From Malachius bipustulatus (taxonomy: Eukaryota; Arthropoda; Insecta; Coleoptera; Melyridae): a DNA stretch of 64,000 nucleotides. Each line of letters begins with the position of its first letter. Within the stretch, counting starts at the first letter, position 1. Made by a program: the position numbers and the translations under genes. The notes under the pieces are model-generated. The model was not told where the DNA came from. It made no database searches and worked only from the letters and a program-made list of their open reading frames with translations. The stretch spans positions 53,185,341 to 53,249,340 of the forward strand of contig OU342632.1 in NCBI GenBank assembly GCA_910589415.1, written 5' to 3'. Below, one piece after another: positions 23,949-33,400 of the stretch.

Positions 23949-24472
23949 CAGGGTGTTAAGAAAATGACGGATAAACTCTTCAGTGCATTGTAGGGGACAC
24001 TCAGTAGAGTACGGGAAAAATAATTTAAAAAATTCTGGTCTTCAATTTGGTGAGATAAAAAATGCCAAAGTTAACATTTTACTATCTTTGTTTTTCGGTA
24101 TTTGCAAAAACTAGATGATTTTACAGATATAAAAAAGGGTACTTTAATCGTTATCAATTAAAAAGATTGCTTAAGATGTAGTACTGGCTTGGAAAATTTA
24201 ATAAGATTTTTTTTCTTTTCTAAGATGCTGAAAAAAAAAAGCATTTGGCAACAACGGTTTTGATACCTTGACTACATACATTGTTAGAAATTAGACGAAA
24301 TTACCAAATAGCAACTGTTATTGTGTTAAACGTTGCCAAATTTATTGTTCAATATTTTGCTTATATCTTTTAAAATGTAGCTCTGGAATTTTTTTAATTA
24401 TTTTTCCCGTACTTTACTGAGTGTCCCCTACAATGTACTGAAGAGTTTATCCGTCATTTTCTTAACACCCTG
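23949..24472. mobile_element. Mariner-type MITE, 524 bp
   Basis: Inverted ends CAGGGTGTTAAGAAAATGAC run for roughly 100 bases with very few differences (landmarks: GGATAAACTCTTCAGT, GGGGACACTCAGTA, ACGGGAAAAATAATT). TA flanks both sides (23947-23948, 24473-24474). The core has no coding content. Confidence 0.85.
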
Positions 24473-24532
24473 TATTTCTCATAAATTAATTATTGAAGAT
24501 GTACCTAATGATTTTAATATAGCAAACAAATA

Positions 24533-25225
24533 CAGGGTGTCCCAATATTCCATGGACATGGAGCAACCACAGATTAGTGAGGTAAAAAAAAGTCGCTCGG
24601 ACCAAACTTATCTCTATACCAAAGTGCTTCGTTTGTCCGTTAGAGGGCTTCAAAGTCTTTTGAAAATTTTAGTTTTTTTGAAATAGCTCAAAGTCGGCTG
24701 ATTCCAATTCGATGAAATTTGGTAGGTCAATTTCTTTTTAAAAGTACTAACTTCTGATGTACATGATAATTTGACGGAAACCCGGGAAGGGGTGAAACTA
24801 CCCCTACCCTCCATTAAAATCGATCGTAATTGTTGATAGGGTAGCAGGAACGCTGTTCCTGTTTTTTTGTTTGAAAGATACATCGTTTTAGCCCATTTTT
24901 GGTCTCGTACAAAAATCTGTATCTCTCCGAGGTGCCATGTGATAAAATAAATTAGTCGACGCGTCGCCAAATAAAAAAATCAAAGAAATGTAAGGACATG
25001 TAAGTCGTTTTTCTCTATCTTTAGCCGTTTTCGTTGTACAGGGCCTTGAACTTGAAAAATGACGATTTTCACTTGTTTATAACTCAAAAACTTCTGAATT
25101 TAAACACCAACTGTAAAAGCCAATCTTTATTTCCCTTCTCAGACAATCTAAAAATGCAATAACATAGGAGCATGCCATTTAAAAAAACATAACTTTGATA
25201 TGCCACTGTCATATGGGACACTCTG
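24533..25225. mobile_element. Chimeric mariner-type repeat: two different ends
   Basis: The left end CAGGGTGTCCCAATATTCC belongs to one family. From about 24985 the sequence is the right arm of the 33566 palindromic family (GGGCCTTGAACTTGAAAAAT, AATGCAATAACATAGGAGCA) and ends GGGACACTCTG beside TA. Since the two ends are not inverted copies beyond the first bases, this is either a composite or two abutting truncated elements. Confidence 0.55.
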
Positions 25226-25790
25226 TATACTCCAAAATAATTTTAAATTATGGCGATTGTGATTCTGTACTTGAATTTTCAAAAAATTTTTCGAAAAAGT
25301 TCATCGTTTGGCCTACAGAGACCGCTTCGAATAAGCTGGGACACCCTGTGTAATGCTTTTGCAATTCAACAGCTACAACGATTAGAAAAAGAGGTTTGAT
25401 GCGAATATGTGAACTAATTAAATTGTCAACAAGTTGCAAATCGAGGTAAATGACAGGAAACTAAAGTATACTTCGACAATTGGCACCAGGGGATCTAGGA
25501 CTAGCTCTCGTCCTTTCATATTTACAGCTCGAAACTAAAGCTCAAATAATTAGTCGTATGCCACACTTTCTAACAACAATCTATTAATTATACCTAATTT
25601 TTTTATGACTTTTACTAGCAAAGGTCTCCCTCAAACGTTTTCTCTGAAACCATTACGATTTGCTATTTGAAAGGTTCCAAACAAATATCGCTATGGGGTC
25701 AAAATCGCTTTAACGGATATGCCGAAAGCATACAGTGTTTGTGAAGGGGTATTCTATCAAGTCAGTGTCTAGTTATTTAAAATTTTAAGG
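25226..25790. other. No recognisable gene
   Basis: One more mariner-type end (GGGACACCCTG at 25339-25349) is present without a partner. Otherwise nothing was recognised. Confidence 0.35.
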
Positions 25791-25799
25791 ATGACACAT

Positions 25800-27200
25800 T
25801 GGTATGCTACCTCTACCCTAAGCACTAAGTCCTCTACCCTAAGAGTCCCCGCGTTCTAGCGACCTGGCCGCGGAGACCAGGAGCAAGCAACAAAACATAG
25901 CCAGCCATAATCGGTTCCCTTATGGCCTCCTAAGCGTGGCATAGCAGATTGGTGGTTGTGAATTGCTGCCCACTACAGAGCTCCCCATAATTTTAGCCAA
26001 AAAACTGGATACCATTGTTGGTAAGAACTACCAGCCCAGTGATCGCAGGCAGCTATCGCTTTCTAAGACATGATTCCTAGTGCAGTTTTATATTCCTCTT
26101 GGCCCTCATCTGGGCAGCGCTAGCCTTGTAGCCTACAGCCGGCAGCTCTTGTCATCATCATTTATTAAATGTACATCAATAAGTAAAATAATCAAGTGTG
26201 GCTCACATATGTAGTCGTGCTACATTAACTCCATCAGTTCAGCCTCTTTGAGGAAGCTGAGCATCTTGATTATTGGTAATGTATCTATGGCCTCTGGTGT
26301 GAGGTGATCTCTTCCGAAGGTTTGTAGTCTGGTTCTTCCCAAAACGGGACACTCGCATAGCATGTGTTTTGCTGTATCGTCATCCTCCAAGCACAGGCGG
26401 CATTGAGCGCTGATCGCTAAACCCATTCTGTGCAGATGATGATTTATCTTGCGGTTCCCAGTATATAGGCCTATTAGGGCTTTCAGTTTTTTCCTGTTAA
26501 GCTCCAATAGTTCTTTAGTCCCTTTTTTCGAAGTAACAACAATCTTGATAAGCTTTGCAAGTGCTGGAGGACTTACCTCAGCCCAGTTGCATATAGTGCT
26601 GTTTTGGAAATATTCCATCTGGACTCCATATCCAGCATGGCCCGGAATCCAGATCAGATTTACCTTGTTGCTCCTTGCTAGGGCTTTCAGACTTAATTTA
26701 ATAATTGACAGTTCCAGACCAACTTGGATTTGCGGTGCCTGCGAAGCTACGGTCTTTTAGAGCCAATTGCCTGTCTGAAACTATCTTTATCGATCTGCTT
26801 TGGCAGTGCATCTTTTCCTGCATTTGCGCACAAAGCTCTGTGGCTTAGATTTCCGCCTAGAAGATTGTTGCATAAGCAGTCCCACTCCAGTTCCTGTGGA
26901 TGTCTTATATCCATCGGTAAACTATCTGAAGTCTGCTATTAGGAGTTGAGTTCTCTTATCCTCCCACACGTCTCTTCTCGGGAGAACAACCTTGTATAAG
27001 CAAGGCGGTTCATGGCGATCTTATAGGCATTATGTCCGAGGGCATAACCCATTGGACTGTGACTTCCAGCGTCGTCCATAGGTATCCAATTCGATCCCAC
27101 TCCATTCAGCATTGACATCCTCAAAGAACTATCAAATTTGAACACCATCGACTGTTGGTCCGGATTTCAGCTGAAATGTTTCCTTCTCCGATCTTCCAAC
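25800..27200 (-). pseudogene. RNase H-bearing LINE, 3' end (family shared with 56.5-57.2 kb)
   Basis: On the minus strand, 27148-26939 holds the segment before RNase H (GYALGHNAYKIAMNRL). An RNase H start follows near 26930 (FTDGYKTSTGTGVGL, with the first catalytic Asp in TDG). The RNase H body is broken (traces such as SDRQLAL and SDLDSGPCW where DSQAAL and IWVPGHAG are expected). The clean 132-codon end at 26618-26220 contains LKALIGLYTGNRKINHHLHR, CRLCLEDDDTAKHMLCECPV (a Cys/His zinc-type cluster) and RTRLQTFGRDHLTPE. This is the usual C terminus of I-superfamily LINEs. The 3' non-coding tail is about 25800-26219. It is 5'-truncated and inactive. The copy at 56.5-57.2 kb has the same GYALGHN and LCLEDDET signatures. 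Confidence 0.85.
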
Positions 27201-27952
27201 GACAAGCGTATTCTGGTATGCAAAAGTATAGGCAATCTATTACTTCAATGAGTTAGGGAGTAAAAAGAGCAAAAAAGGAAAGATGAAAAACGCATAATCT
27301 CATACTTATACCTGTTTCTTAGATAACAAGAAATTTTCTTGTACTGTAATAAACACTGTAATCAGAATATCCGATTTAGAGGAGAGACACCTTTGTTCTC
27401 TAGAATCTCTCTGCTATAGAAAAGGCTCTCTATTTGTTTGAGCTTTCTATGTTGTACGTAATTTGTAATTACTATTTTAATTTTCTGCCCCCTTTTTTAT
27501 GAAATTTACCTATATCTAACCTACTCGTCTCCTATATGTATATCATATGATAAAAAATATACATTAAATGAAAGTGGCAACACTGTATAATAATATGTCT
27601 TAGAAAGACTGATTTTAATAAAACAAGGTGCCTTATTGTTCTGACTATACATAATATTCAAGCTTGGTAAATATTTGTAATGTAATTTGACAATAAGATA
27701 CAGAGATCTGTTTGATTTACAGAATAAATATGTTTTTTAAACTACTGGAAAGTTAATGTGTTGTCTTTTCTAAAGCCTATATATTTATAAATAATTCGGT
27801 ACTTAGATGTTTGATATTAGATAACTTTGATAAGGTATAAACAGGTGATTACAACTTGAGTGTATCAATTATCATATTATAAGTTTCATCAGCGATTAAA
27901 ACTTCTTGTAATATTTTAATTTCGATATTGGCAAGACGATGCAAAACTGTTC
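27201..27952. other. No recognisable gene
   Basis: AT-rich DNA with no frame, repeat or motif that I can assign. Confidence 0.4.
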
Positions 27953-27955
27953 TTA

Positions 27956-28621
27956 GCCCTCTTTCACACCTACGGTTTTTAACCGTGGCCGTGTACGGCT
28001 ACGGAGCCGTGCTTAATAGAAACACGTTATCATAAACGCAAGCTTTCACACAAGACGGTTTGTTGCCGGAGCCGTACACGGCTGCCGTCGCAGCACGGCT
28101 AGTTGACTGCTACGGCACGGTGCCGGAGCCGCTTACGGCAACAGAAAAACACACAAGTGTATACACCCATGCACACGTGCCGTGTGTTGGATACTGTTTC
28201 GTACTATACGGTATCGTACGGACGTTAATAACATTTTCTAAATTTACGGAAATTATAATAACGAAATTATGGTTATTGAAATAGATCATGAACTACTAAT
28301 TGCACTAGTTGAAGACCCTTTCGTATCTCGCGAAACAATGTTGCAAATTCCCCCATCGACTGTCTGTTTTCAAGAAGTGGATCAATCCAAAATTTTCTTG
28401 CTTTTCGCGACTGTCTACGATGATGCCAATTAAAGCATTATTAACAATATGCGTCTTTTTCGTTCATCCATCGTAGGTGCAACTGACAAAAATACTTAAA
28501 AAAAACATCCAGTGCCGCGTTGTCTACTAAAAACCGTGTGCCGTGTGAACACAAGTCAAATTAAATTACGGCACGGCTACGGCACGGTTACCGTTAGAAA
28601 ACCGTATGTGTGAAAGAGACC
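27956..28621 (-). mobile_element. PIF/Harbinger-type non-autonomous element, 666 bp
   Basis: Ends GCCCTCTTTCACAC and GGTCTCTTTCACAC are inverted, flanked by identical TTA (27953-27955 and 28622-28624), the TTA target that is diagnostic for PIF/Harbinger. Inside each end, GC-rich imperfect repeats of ACGGCACGG and ACGGTT form a nested set of subterminal motifs. The central minus strand encodes the first part of a Harbinger transposase. The rest of the enzyme, including the catalytic triad, is missing, so this is a deletion derivative. Confidence 0.85.
28273..28471 (-). pseudogene. Harbinger transposase N-terminal fragment
   Basis: The minus strand starts ATGGATGAACG (Met complementary to 28469-28471, MDERKRRILLIM). 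After a frameshift it continues RRQSRKARKFWIDPLLENR and then MGEFATLFREIRK before stopping at 28273. This resembles the conserved N-terminal line of PIF/Harbinger transposases, where an R-x-F-W-V-H-P motif is followed by a GxFxxLxxELR stretch. The remaining transposase domains are deleted. It sits between TTA-flanked Harbinger ends, which makes the identification consistent. Confidence 0.65.
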
Positions 28622-28737
28622 TTAGATGCATAGAAAAGGATCGAATAAATCCAACCTTTAAAAGATATTTGAAATTAATAACTACAACTAAATATTATTT
28701 TCCAATTTCTGTAACAAATACCAAGTATACAGGGTGA

Positions 28738-31530
28738 TCAGTAACTCGCGTACTCCGAATACAGAGCGATATAGAGCCCATTAAAATTAAGATAGATGCA
28801 AAAAAAAATTGAATCCAACGGTTGGATTTCTAGGTACAGAGTTTCCCTCATCCGAGTTTGAAGGTAATTAATGTCTGAGGCCGACGCAGAGAATACATCG
28901 AGAGAACTCTCATATAGTGAGTATTGTCTGCACAATTTAAAAATGGGCGATGATTCCAGCAAGCGTGTACGAGGCGTTGGAAACGAGAACGTTGCGTGAG
29001 AGCGTGCGTTAAATTTCGGAATCTTAAAGTCCAGTCTGCCCAGCAACTGAGGACAATCAATGCCTCCATGAACCAACTTGTGTAGGAAGAGAAGAGGTGA
29101 AATTACACGACGGTGTTCCAAACTAGGTAGGTCAAATCTTGCCAGAAGTAGCTCTTGTGGAATGCCTCGTTGTGGATAGACAGAATCTATTCGAAAACAC
29201 AGGAACTTCAAAAATTTGCGTTGGATGTTCTCCAGGGTATTAATGTGGGCTTTGTAAAGAGGACTCCACACCTCAGATGCGTATTCAAGACGCGGTCTGA
29301 TAATGGTCTTAAATAGGATCAGCGTGGTTTTTGTGTCACAAAACTCCTTGGCATGTCTAAATATAAAACCCAGCAATCTGCAGGCTGAAGAATATAGCTT
29401 CTCAAAGTGGGTATTAAAGGACAAGGTTGACTCAAAGACAACGCCCAGATCCTTGATATCAGTGGCACGTGTAATCACATTATCAGTGAAGTTATAATTA
29501 TGCAAGATGGGACACCTATAACGTGTGTATGAGACGACCGCGCATTTAGAAATATTTAGGGATAGCAGGTTGTTGTCACACCAGTTGTAAAAGAGGTCCA
29601 ATCGCTTCTGCAAATCAACCGTGTCCTCATGGGATTTTATGACGTGGTAAATTCTTATATCATCGGCATATAGCAAGCAATGGTCTCCTCAACTACTGAG
29701 AACCTCAACTACGTCATTTATGACGACAAGGAATAGCAATGGACCAAGGACGGACCCCTGAGGGACGTCAGATGGAACTTACTGCTCAACATACTGCGTC
29801 CTGCCCAGCAGATAGCTACCAAGAAGCGAGACCAAGCCATCGGAGCAGTCAACACGATGGAGCTTAGATATAAGAATATGTACTGTGGTTTAGGCGGTCA
29901 AATGCTTTGCTGAAATCTGTATAGACAATATCCACCTGGAAGCCCGCATCGAGATTTTCAGCAATCACCTGGTGAGCCACACTCAAGTTGGTAACCGTTG
30001 ACCGTCCCTTCATAAAGCCATGCTGACATCAGATAATCTAGCGGTGATGGATTTACAATGCGATTGTACAGACAAAACTCAAAAAGTTTTGCAAAATTAC
30101 ATAAGATAGCGATAGGGCGATAGTTTGATACATCAGATCGGCTCCCCGACTTAAAGATGGGAACTATTTTAGAAGTTTTCCAGATGTCGGGCAGACAACC
30201 GTGTTTTAAAACCAGGTTTAAGAGATGTAACAATGGATCGAGTAGGGCATGGATGCAATCCTTGATGAGAAATGACGGAATGAGATCGACGCCCGCAGGA
30301 AGGGTGGGTTTCAGCTTTTTTACAGCTAGCAGCACATCACCCTCGTCAAATTTGGCTGGCAAAGCAATAGTGGTTTCATTGACGATCGAGTTAGAGACAT
30401 ATTTGGACGATGGGTCTGATCGCCAAAGGATGCAATAAAGAAATCATTAAAGCAACAATTGACGATATCGCTCGGAGAGTCGTAAACAGTGTTATTGTAC
30501 GTCATATGAGAGGAAACGGATGACTCACGCCTCTTACGATTAATGTAGGACCAAAACTTTCTAGGATCTGAGGCGATTTCTCTCTCCATGAGACTAACAT
30601 ATGATCTATGTGAGGTGCGGACGTCCCTTGTTACTTTTAATCTAAGTCGTCTAAAGTTGTCAAGACTCGCGGCATCGTTGTATTCTCTATAATGTCTCCA
30701 AGATCTATGTTTCTCTTTAATATCTCTAATTATAACGCGAGAGAACCACGGATGATATCTATTATTTGATACAGGCGAAGTTTTAGGCAAAGATTTGTCG
30801 AAAGCTTCATATAAAAGCGAGTAGAATTTAGTGAGTGCCGAATCTAGAGAGGGGTCCCCAACAACATCGCCCCAGGAGACTGAGATCAAGTGCTGGTAAA
30901 GTGAAACATAATCCCCTCTCCTGAAATTATATGACCGACGGTTGGTATCGCCCGTGAACGCAGCCCCGGGCCGATGAAGAGAACAAGTGATCTTAATGTA
31001 GAGACTTGGGTGATGCAAGTCCTCCGAGACCGCAAATTCAAGGGCTCTCCGAACCTGACAAGGTCTAGTCGACATCACAAGATCCAGAAGTCTGTCATTC
31101 GCATTTAGGACCGCAGGCAAGTCAAGTCTCTCCGACCGTATGTGGGACTTCACCCCCAACATAACTCCACCACCGCGGGCCCTCCGCGTAGCAAGAACCG
31201 AACGATCCTCTCTGAAAACGGTGTAATCTGCAGGGAACAGTTCTCCACTATGAACAGAGTCACACAGCCAAGCTTCGGTTATAGCAAATATGTCAAAAAT
31301 AATATTGGATGACGTACAATTTAGAAATTCGCTAGTTTTATGCCCGTATTCACAAACGATAATTTCCTAAATAATTACGTAATCAATTATCCCCATCTCA
31401 TTCTATTGCAAAAAAACGTCATATCTCCATCTCACTCATTTAATTAATTACGTAATTATTTAGGAAATTATCGTTTGTGAATACGGACATTAGTGTTTAA
31501 ACCTCTGACATTTTGGTAAAACATCTTCAT
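28738..31530 (-). pseudogene. LINE ORF2: endonuclease and reverse transcriptase, broken
   Basis: A plausible start is the Met at 31530 (MKMFYQNVRGLN), the usual first line of an APE-type endonuclease. The MITE at 31341-31489 interrupts it directly after GLNT. Downstream come DIFAITEAWL (catalytic Glu block), ARGGGVMLGVKSH and a linker to the polymerase. The polymerase has KLKPTLPAGVDLIPSFL (finger), SNYRPIAILC, VYTDFSKAFDRLNH (motif A, after a frameshift near 30000), PQGSVLGPLLF (motif B), then a TGA stop and LLYADDIRIYH (catalytic YADD, motif C, at 29676 and downstream). The C-terminal domain has FKTIIRPRLEYASEVWSP. At least one frameshift, two or more stops and the MITE make it non-functional. 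No RNase H is seen, which fits Jockey/CR1-like elements. Confidence 0.85.
31341..31489. mobile_element. 149-bp MITE inserted in a LINE endonuclease (copy 2)
   Basis: This is the same family as 23133-23280 in the opposite orientation, with ends TGCCCGTATTCACAAACG and CGTTTGTGAATACGGACA. TTA lies on both sides (31338-31340 and 31490-31492). Removing the MITE and one TTA makes the endonuclease line read on without a break across GLNTKTSEFL, so the target duplication is proved by the restored frame. Confidence 0.95.
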
Positions 31531-31596
31531 ACGTAAGTGTATGTCGGCAGTGGGAACAGAAGAAGAAGACAGAACACTGGGCAGATGCCGTAATGG

Positions 31597-32495
31597 CTAT
31601 TTCGTTCCCAGAATTTGCTCCCTTAGCAATTTCAACTTACTCTTGTAGACGTGACAATTACGATCCCACGCAGCATGCTTAATATCGAGGCCCTGGGAGA
31701 TCATAGTGACACCGCAACAGTTTATGCATTTAAGTTCGTCGGAGGAACAATCTTTGACGGAGTGACCGCCAGAACAGCGAGGACAGACTGGATTTCGCTT
31801 GCAAACATTTGACACGTGGTGAAAACCGCAACAGTTGTAGCATCTGGTGACCTCAAGGGCATCATACACGTTGCAGGAATCAAAGCCGATAAAAACATGG
31901 TCAACAGAGAGAGCTCTAGTGTATGTCGATGCGTCAACCTGCAGAGTAGCCTGAAACATATTTCGGTTAGCTTTGAGATAGTTCACGGAAATCCACTTAA
32001 CATTGTCTGAGCAAAATACTTGACTGTTTTGAGAGGTTAAAAAGTTAACAATTGAATCAAGACTATGCCTCTCTGTCATATCAACTACCCTGATGCGTGG
32101 ATGAAGAGTGGGAGCTTCGGCCACATAGTTCCCTGAAAGATCACTGCAAGCCTTCTTCCTCAAGCACTCAGCACCACTGACCGACCAACAACTCACCATC
32201 ACGCCACCCCCGGAGATGCGCTTGACTCCCGTAACTCCCAGGCCAGATGTTACAGGATCCACTGATCGAAGTAGATCCGCCTTGGTCTGAGAGACCGCCT
32301 GCTGTGCCTTGGGTTTGATTATGACATTGACACTGGTACCGGAAGCAACCTGACTATAAGAAGGAGCACTCGGGGCGACACCGACAGCAGGCATTGAGGA
32401 ATCTGTGCTTTGTATGACAGTAGACTTTGAGATTTCACTCCGCAATAATTCATTGACTGCTCGTGAGCTTTGAACTTCCTCTTGGAGACCCGCAA
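31597..32495 (-). pseudogene. LINE ORF1 (gag-like nucleic-acid binding protein), 5'-truncated
   Basis: The frame is open for about 300 codons of element sequence. An N-terminal part with a coiled-coil-like segment (AGLQEEVQSSRAVNELL) is followed by a Ser/Pro/Ala-rich linker and a middle domain (ADLLRSVDPV, VKRISGGGVMVSC, RIRVVDM) typical of Jockey ORF1 proteins. Then come zinc knuckles: CYNCCGFHHVSNVC (CX2CX4HX4C), CPRCSGGHSVKDC (CX2CX3HX4C) and a third starting CINCC and closing with H-x8-C. The protein would bind the element's RNA and chaperone it in the ribonucleoprotein. The frame itself is intact from the truncation point to the stop at 31597. The extra upstream codons to 32565 are not part of the family. 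Confidence 0.8.
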
Positions 32496-32970
32496 TGGAT
32501 ATGAAAATAGAAATATATATGGAAAGAAATATAACTATAATTATAATGTGTATCGCCATATTCATTATAATATTACTTTTCTATTGATGTTTCATGTTTC
32601 TGCTGTAGGTATAGTATAAAATAATTGTAAATGCACTAAGGGCTTGATGTATTTAATAGAACTTAAAAAAATAATACATTAAGTATTATTATTATTATTA
32701 TTATTATTTCTTTTAATTTTATTTAATGTAGAAAATCGGAATTTCTGTAAAATCTTGCAACGTACCCATATAAAAGCATGCACATAACTCAACGGTATTT
32801 AGAAATTCCTTCGCCCAATTGAGCTCCGGGATTATAAGGACACCCGTGGAGTCGAAGAGTCACTCAGGTAATTTCGCCCAACTCGGAAACGCCGGTCAAG
32901 ACTACGGACATTCAAAAACATACGCAGAAAGAAACTGCGTGAAGGCTGTATTCACAATGGTGCCCAAGTC
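32496..32970. repeat. Spacer between two opposed LINEs
   Basis: A (TTA)n/(ATT)n microsatellite lies at about 32677-32707. About 32800-32895 is the second copy of the dispersed repeat at 5808-5888. No gene. Confidence 0.5.
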
Positions 32971-32977
32971 ATAGAAA

Positions 32978-33395
32978 TAGAAGAAGAAACTGCGTGAAAT
33001 GTGGAGGTTCACATGGTAGTCTAACTTGCAGTAAACCAAGAGACTCTCCAGCTGTATGTGCATTATGCAGCGGTAACCATACAGCAAACTATAAGGGCTG
33101 CACAGTTTACCGTGCACCAGAGCTAGAAAAGTTCCTACTCTGCAAAATAATAGGGCATTTAACAAAAACACCCAGAATAACTCAAGTAATAAAAATAACG
33201 GCCAGCAGCCAATACAGAAATCCTCTTAAACACCAAGCTACGCGCAAATAACAGCAGGACATCAAAGCAATTTAAATGGGACCAATGACCAGTTTGCTAC
33301 TTCCATGAACGAATTTAAATCTATGTTTACCTAAATGCTTAACCAAAATACCATGATTCTAAATATGCTAACTGCTCTGATTAACAAAATAAACT
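32978..33395 (+). pseudogene. Jockey ORF1 C-terminal part
   Basis: The frame reads RRNCVKCGGSHGSLTCSKP (CX2CX4HX4C knuckle), CALCSGNHTANYKGC (a second knuckle in the form that ends almost all Jockey ORF1 proteins) and VYRAPELEKF. After a frameshift it continues SYAQITAGHQ, FATSMNEFKSMF and MLNMLTALINKIN up to the next gene, matching the Ser/Gln-rich C-terminal helix region. The N-terminal half is missing. The short spacing to ORF2 fits a downstream re-initiation arrangement, usual for these elements. Confidence 0.8.
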
Positions 33396-33400
33396 AACTA

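Larger units (their letters stand above)
28738..32495 (-). mobile_element. Jockey-superfamily LINE, nearly complete but broken
   Basis: On the minus strand the order is a gag-like ORF1 with zinc knuckles (32495-31597), then ORF2 with endonuclease (31530 to about 30400) and reverse transcriptase (about 30360-28738). The 5' end is truncated near 32495: upstream of it the ORF1 frame reads only a hydrophobic AT-rich run (IIIIVIFLSIYISIFIS) from flanking DNA. The endonuclease is interrupted by the MITE at 31341-31489. At the 3' edge the frame runs into CAGGGTGATCAGTAACTCGC, the form of a mariner-type end, so the natural 3' end was probably replaced. Confidence 0.85.

Noticed and set aside
31900..32565. 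Apparent membrane-anchored protein (hydrophobic N terminus of the LINE ORF1 frame)
   Set aside because: The Ile/Phe-rich first 24 residues come from AT-rich flanking DNA beyond the 5' truncation of the LINE; the family protein starts later.
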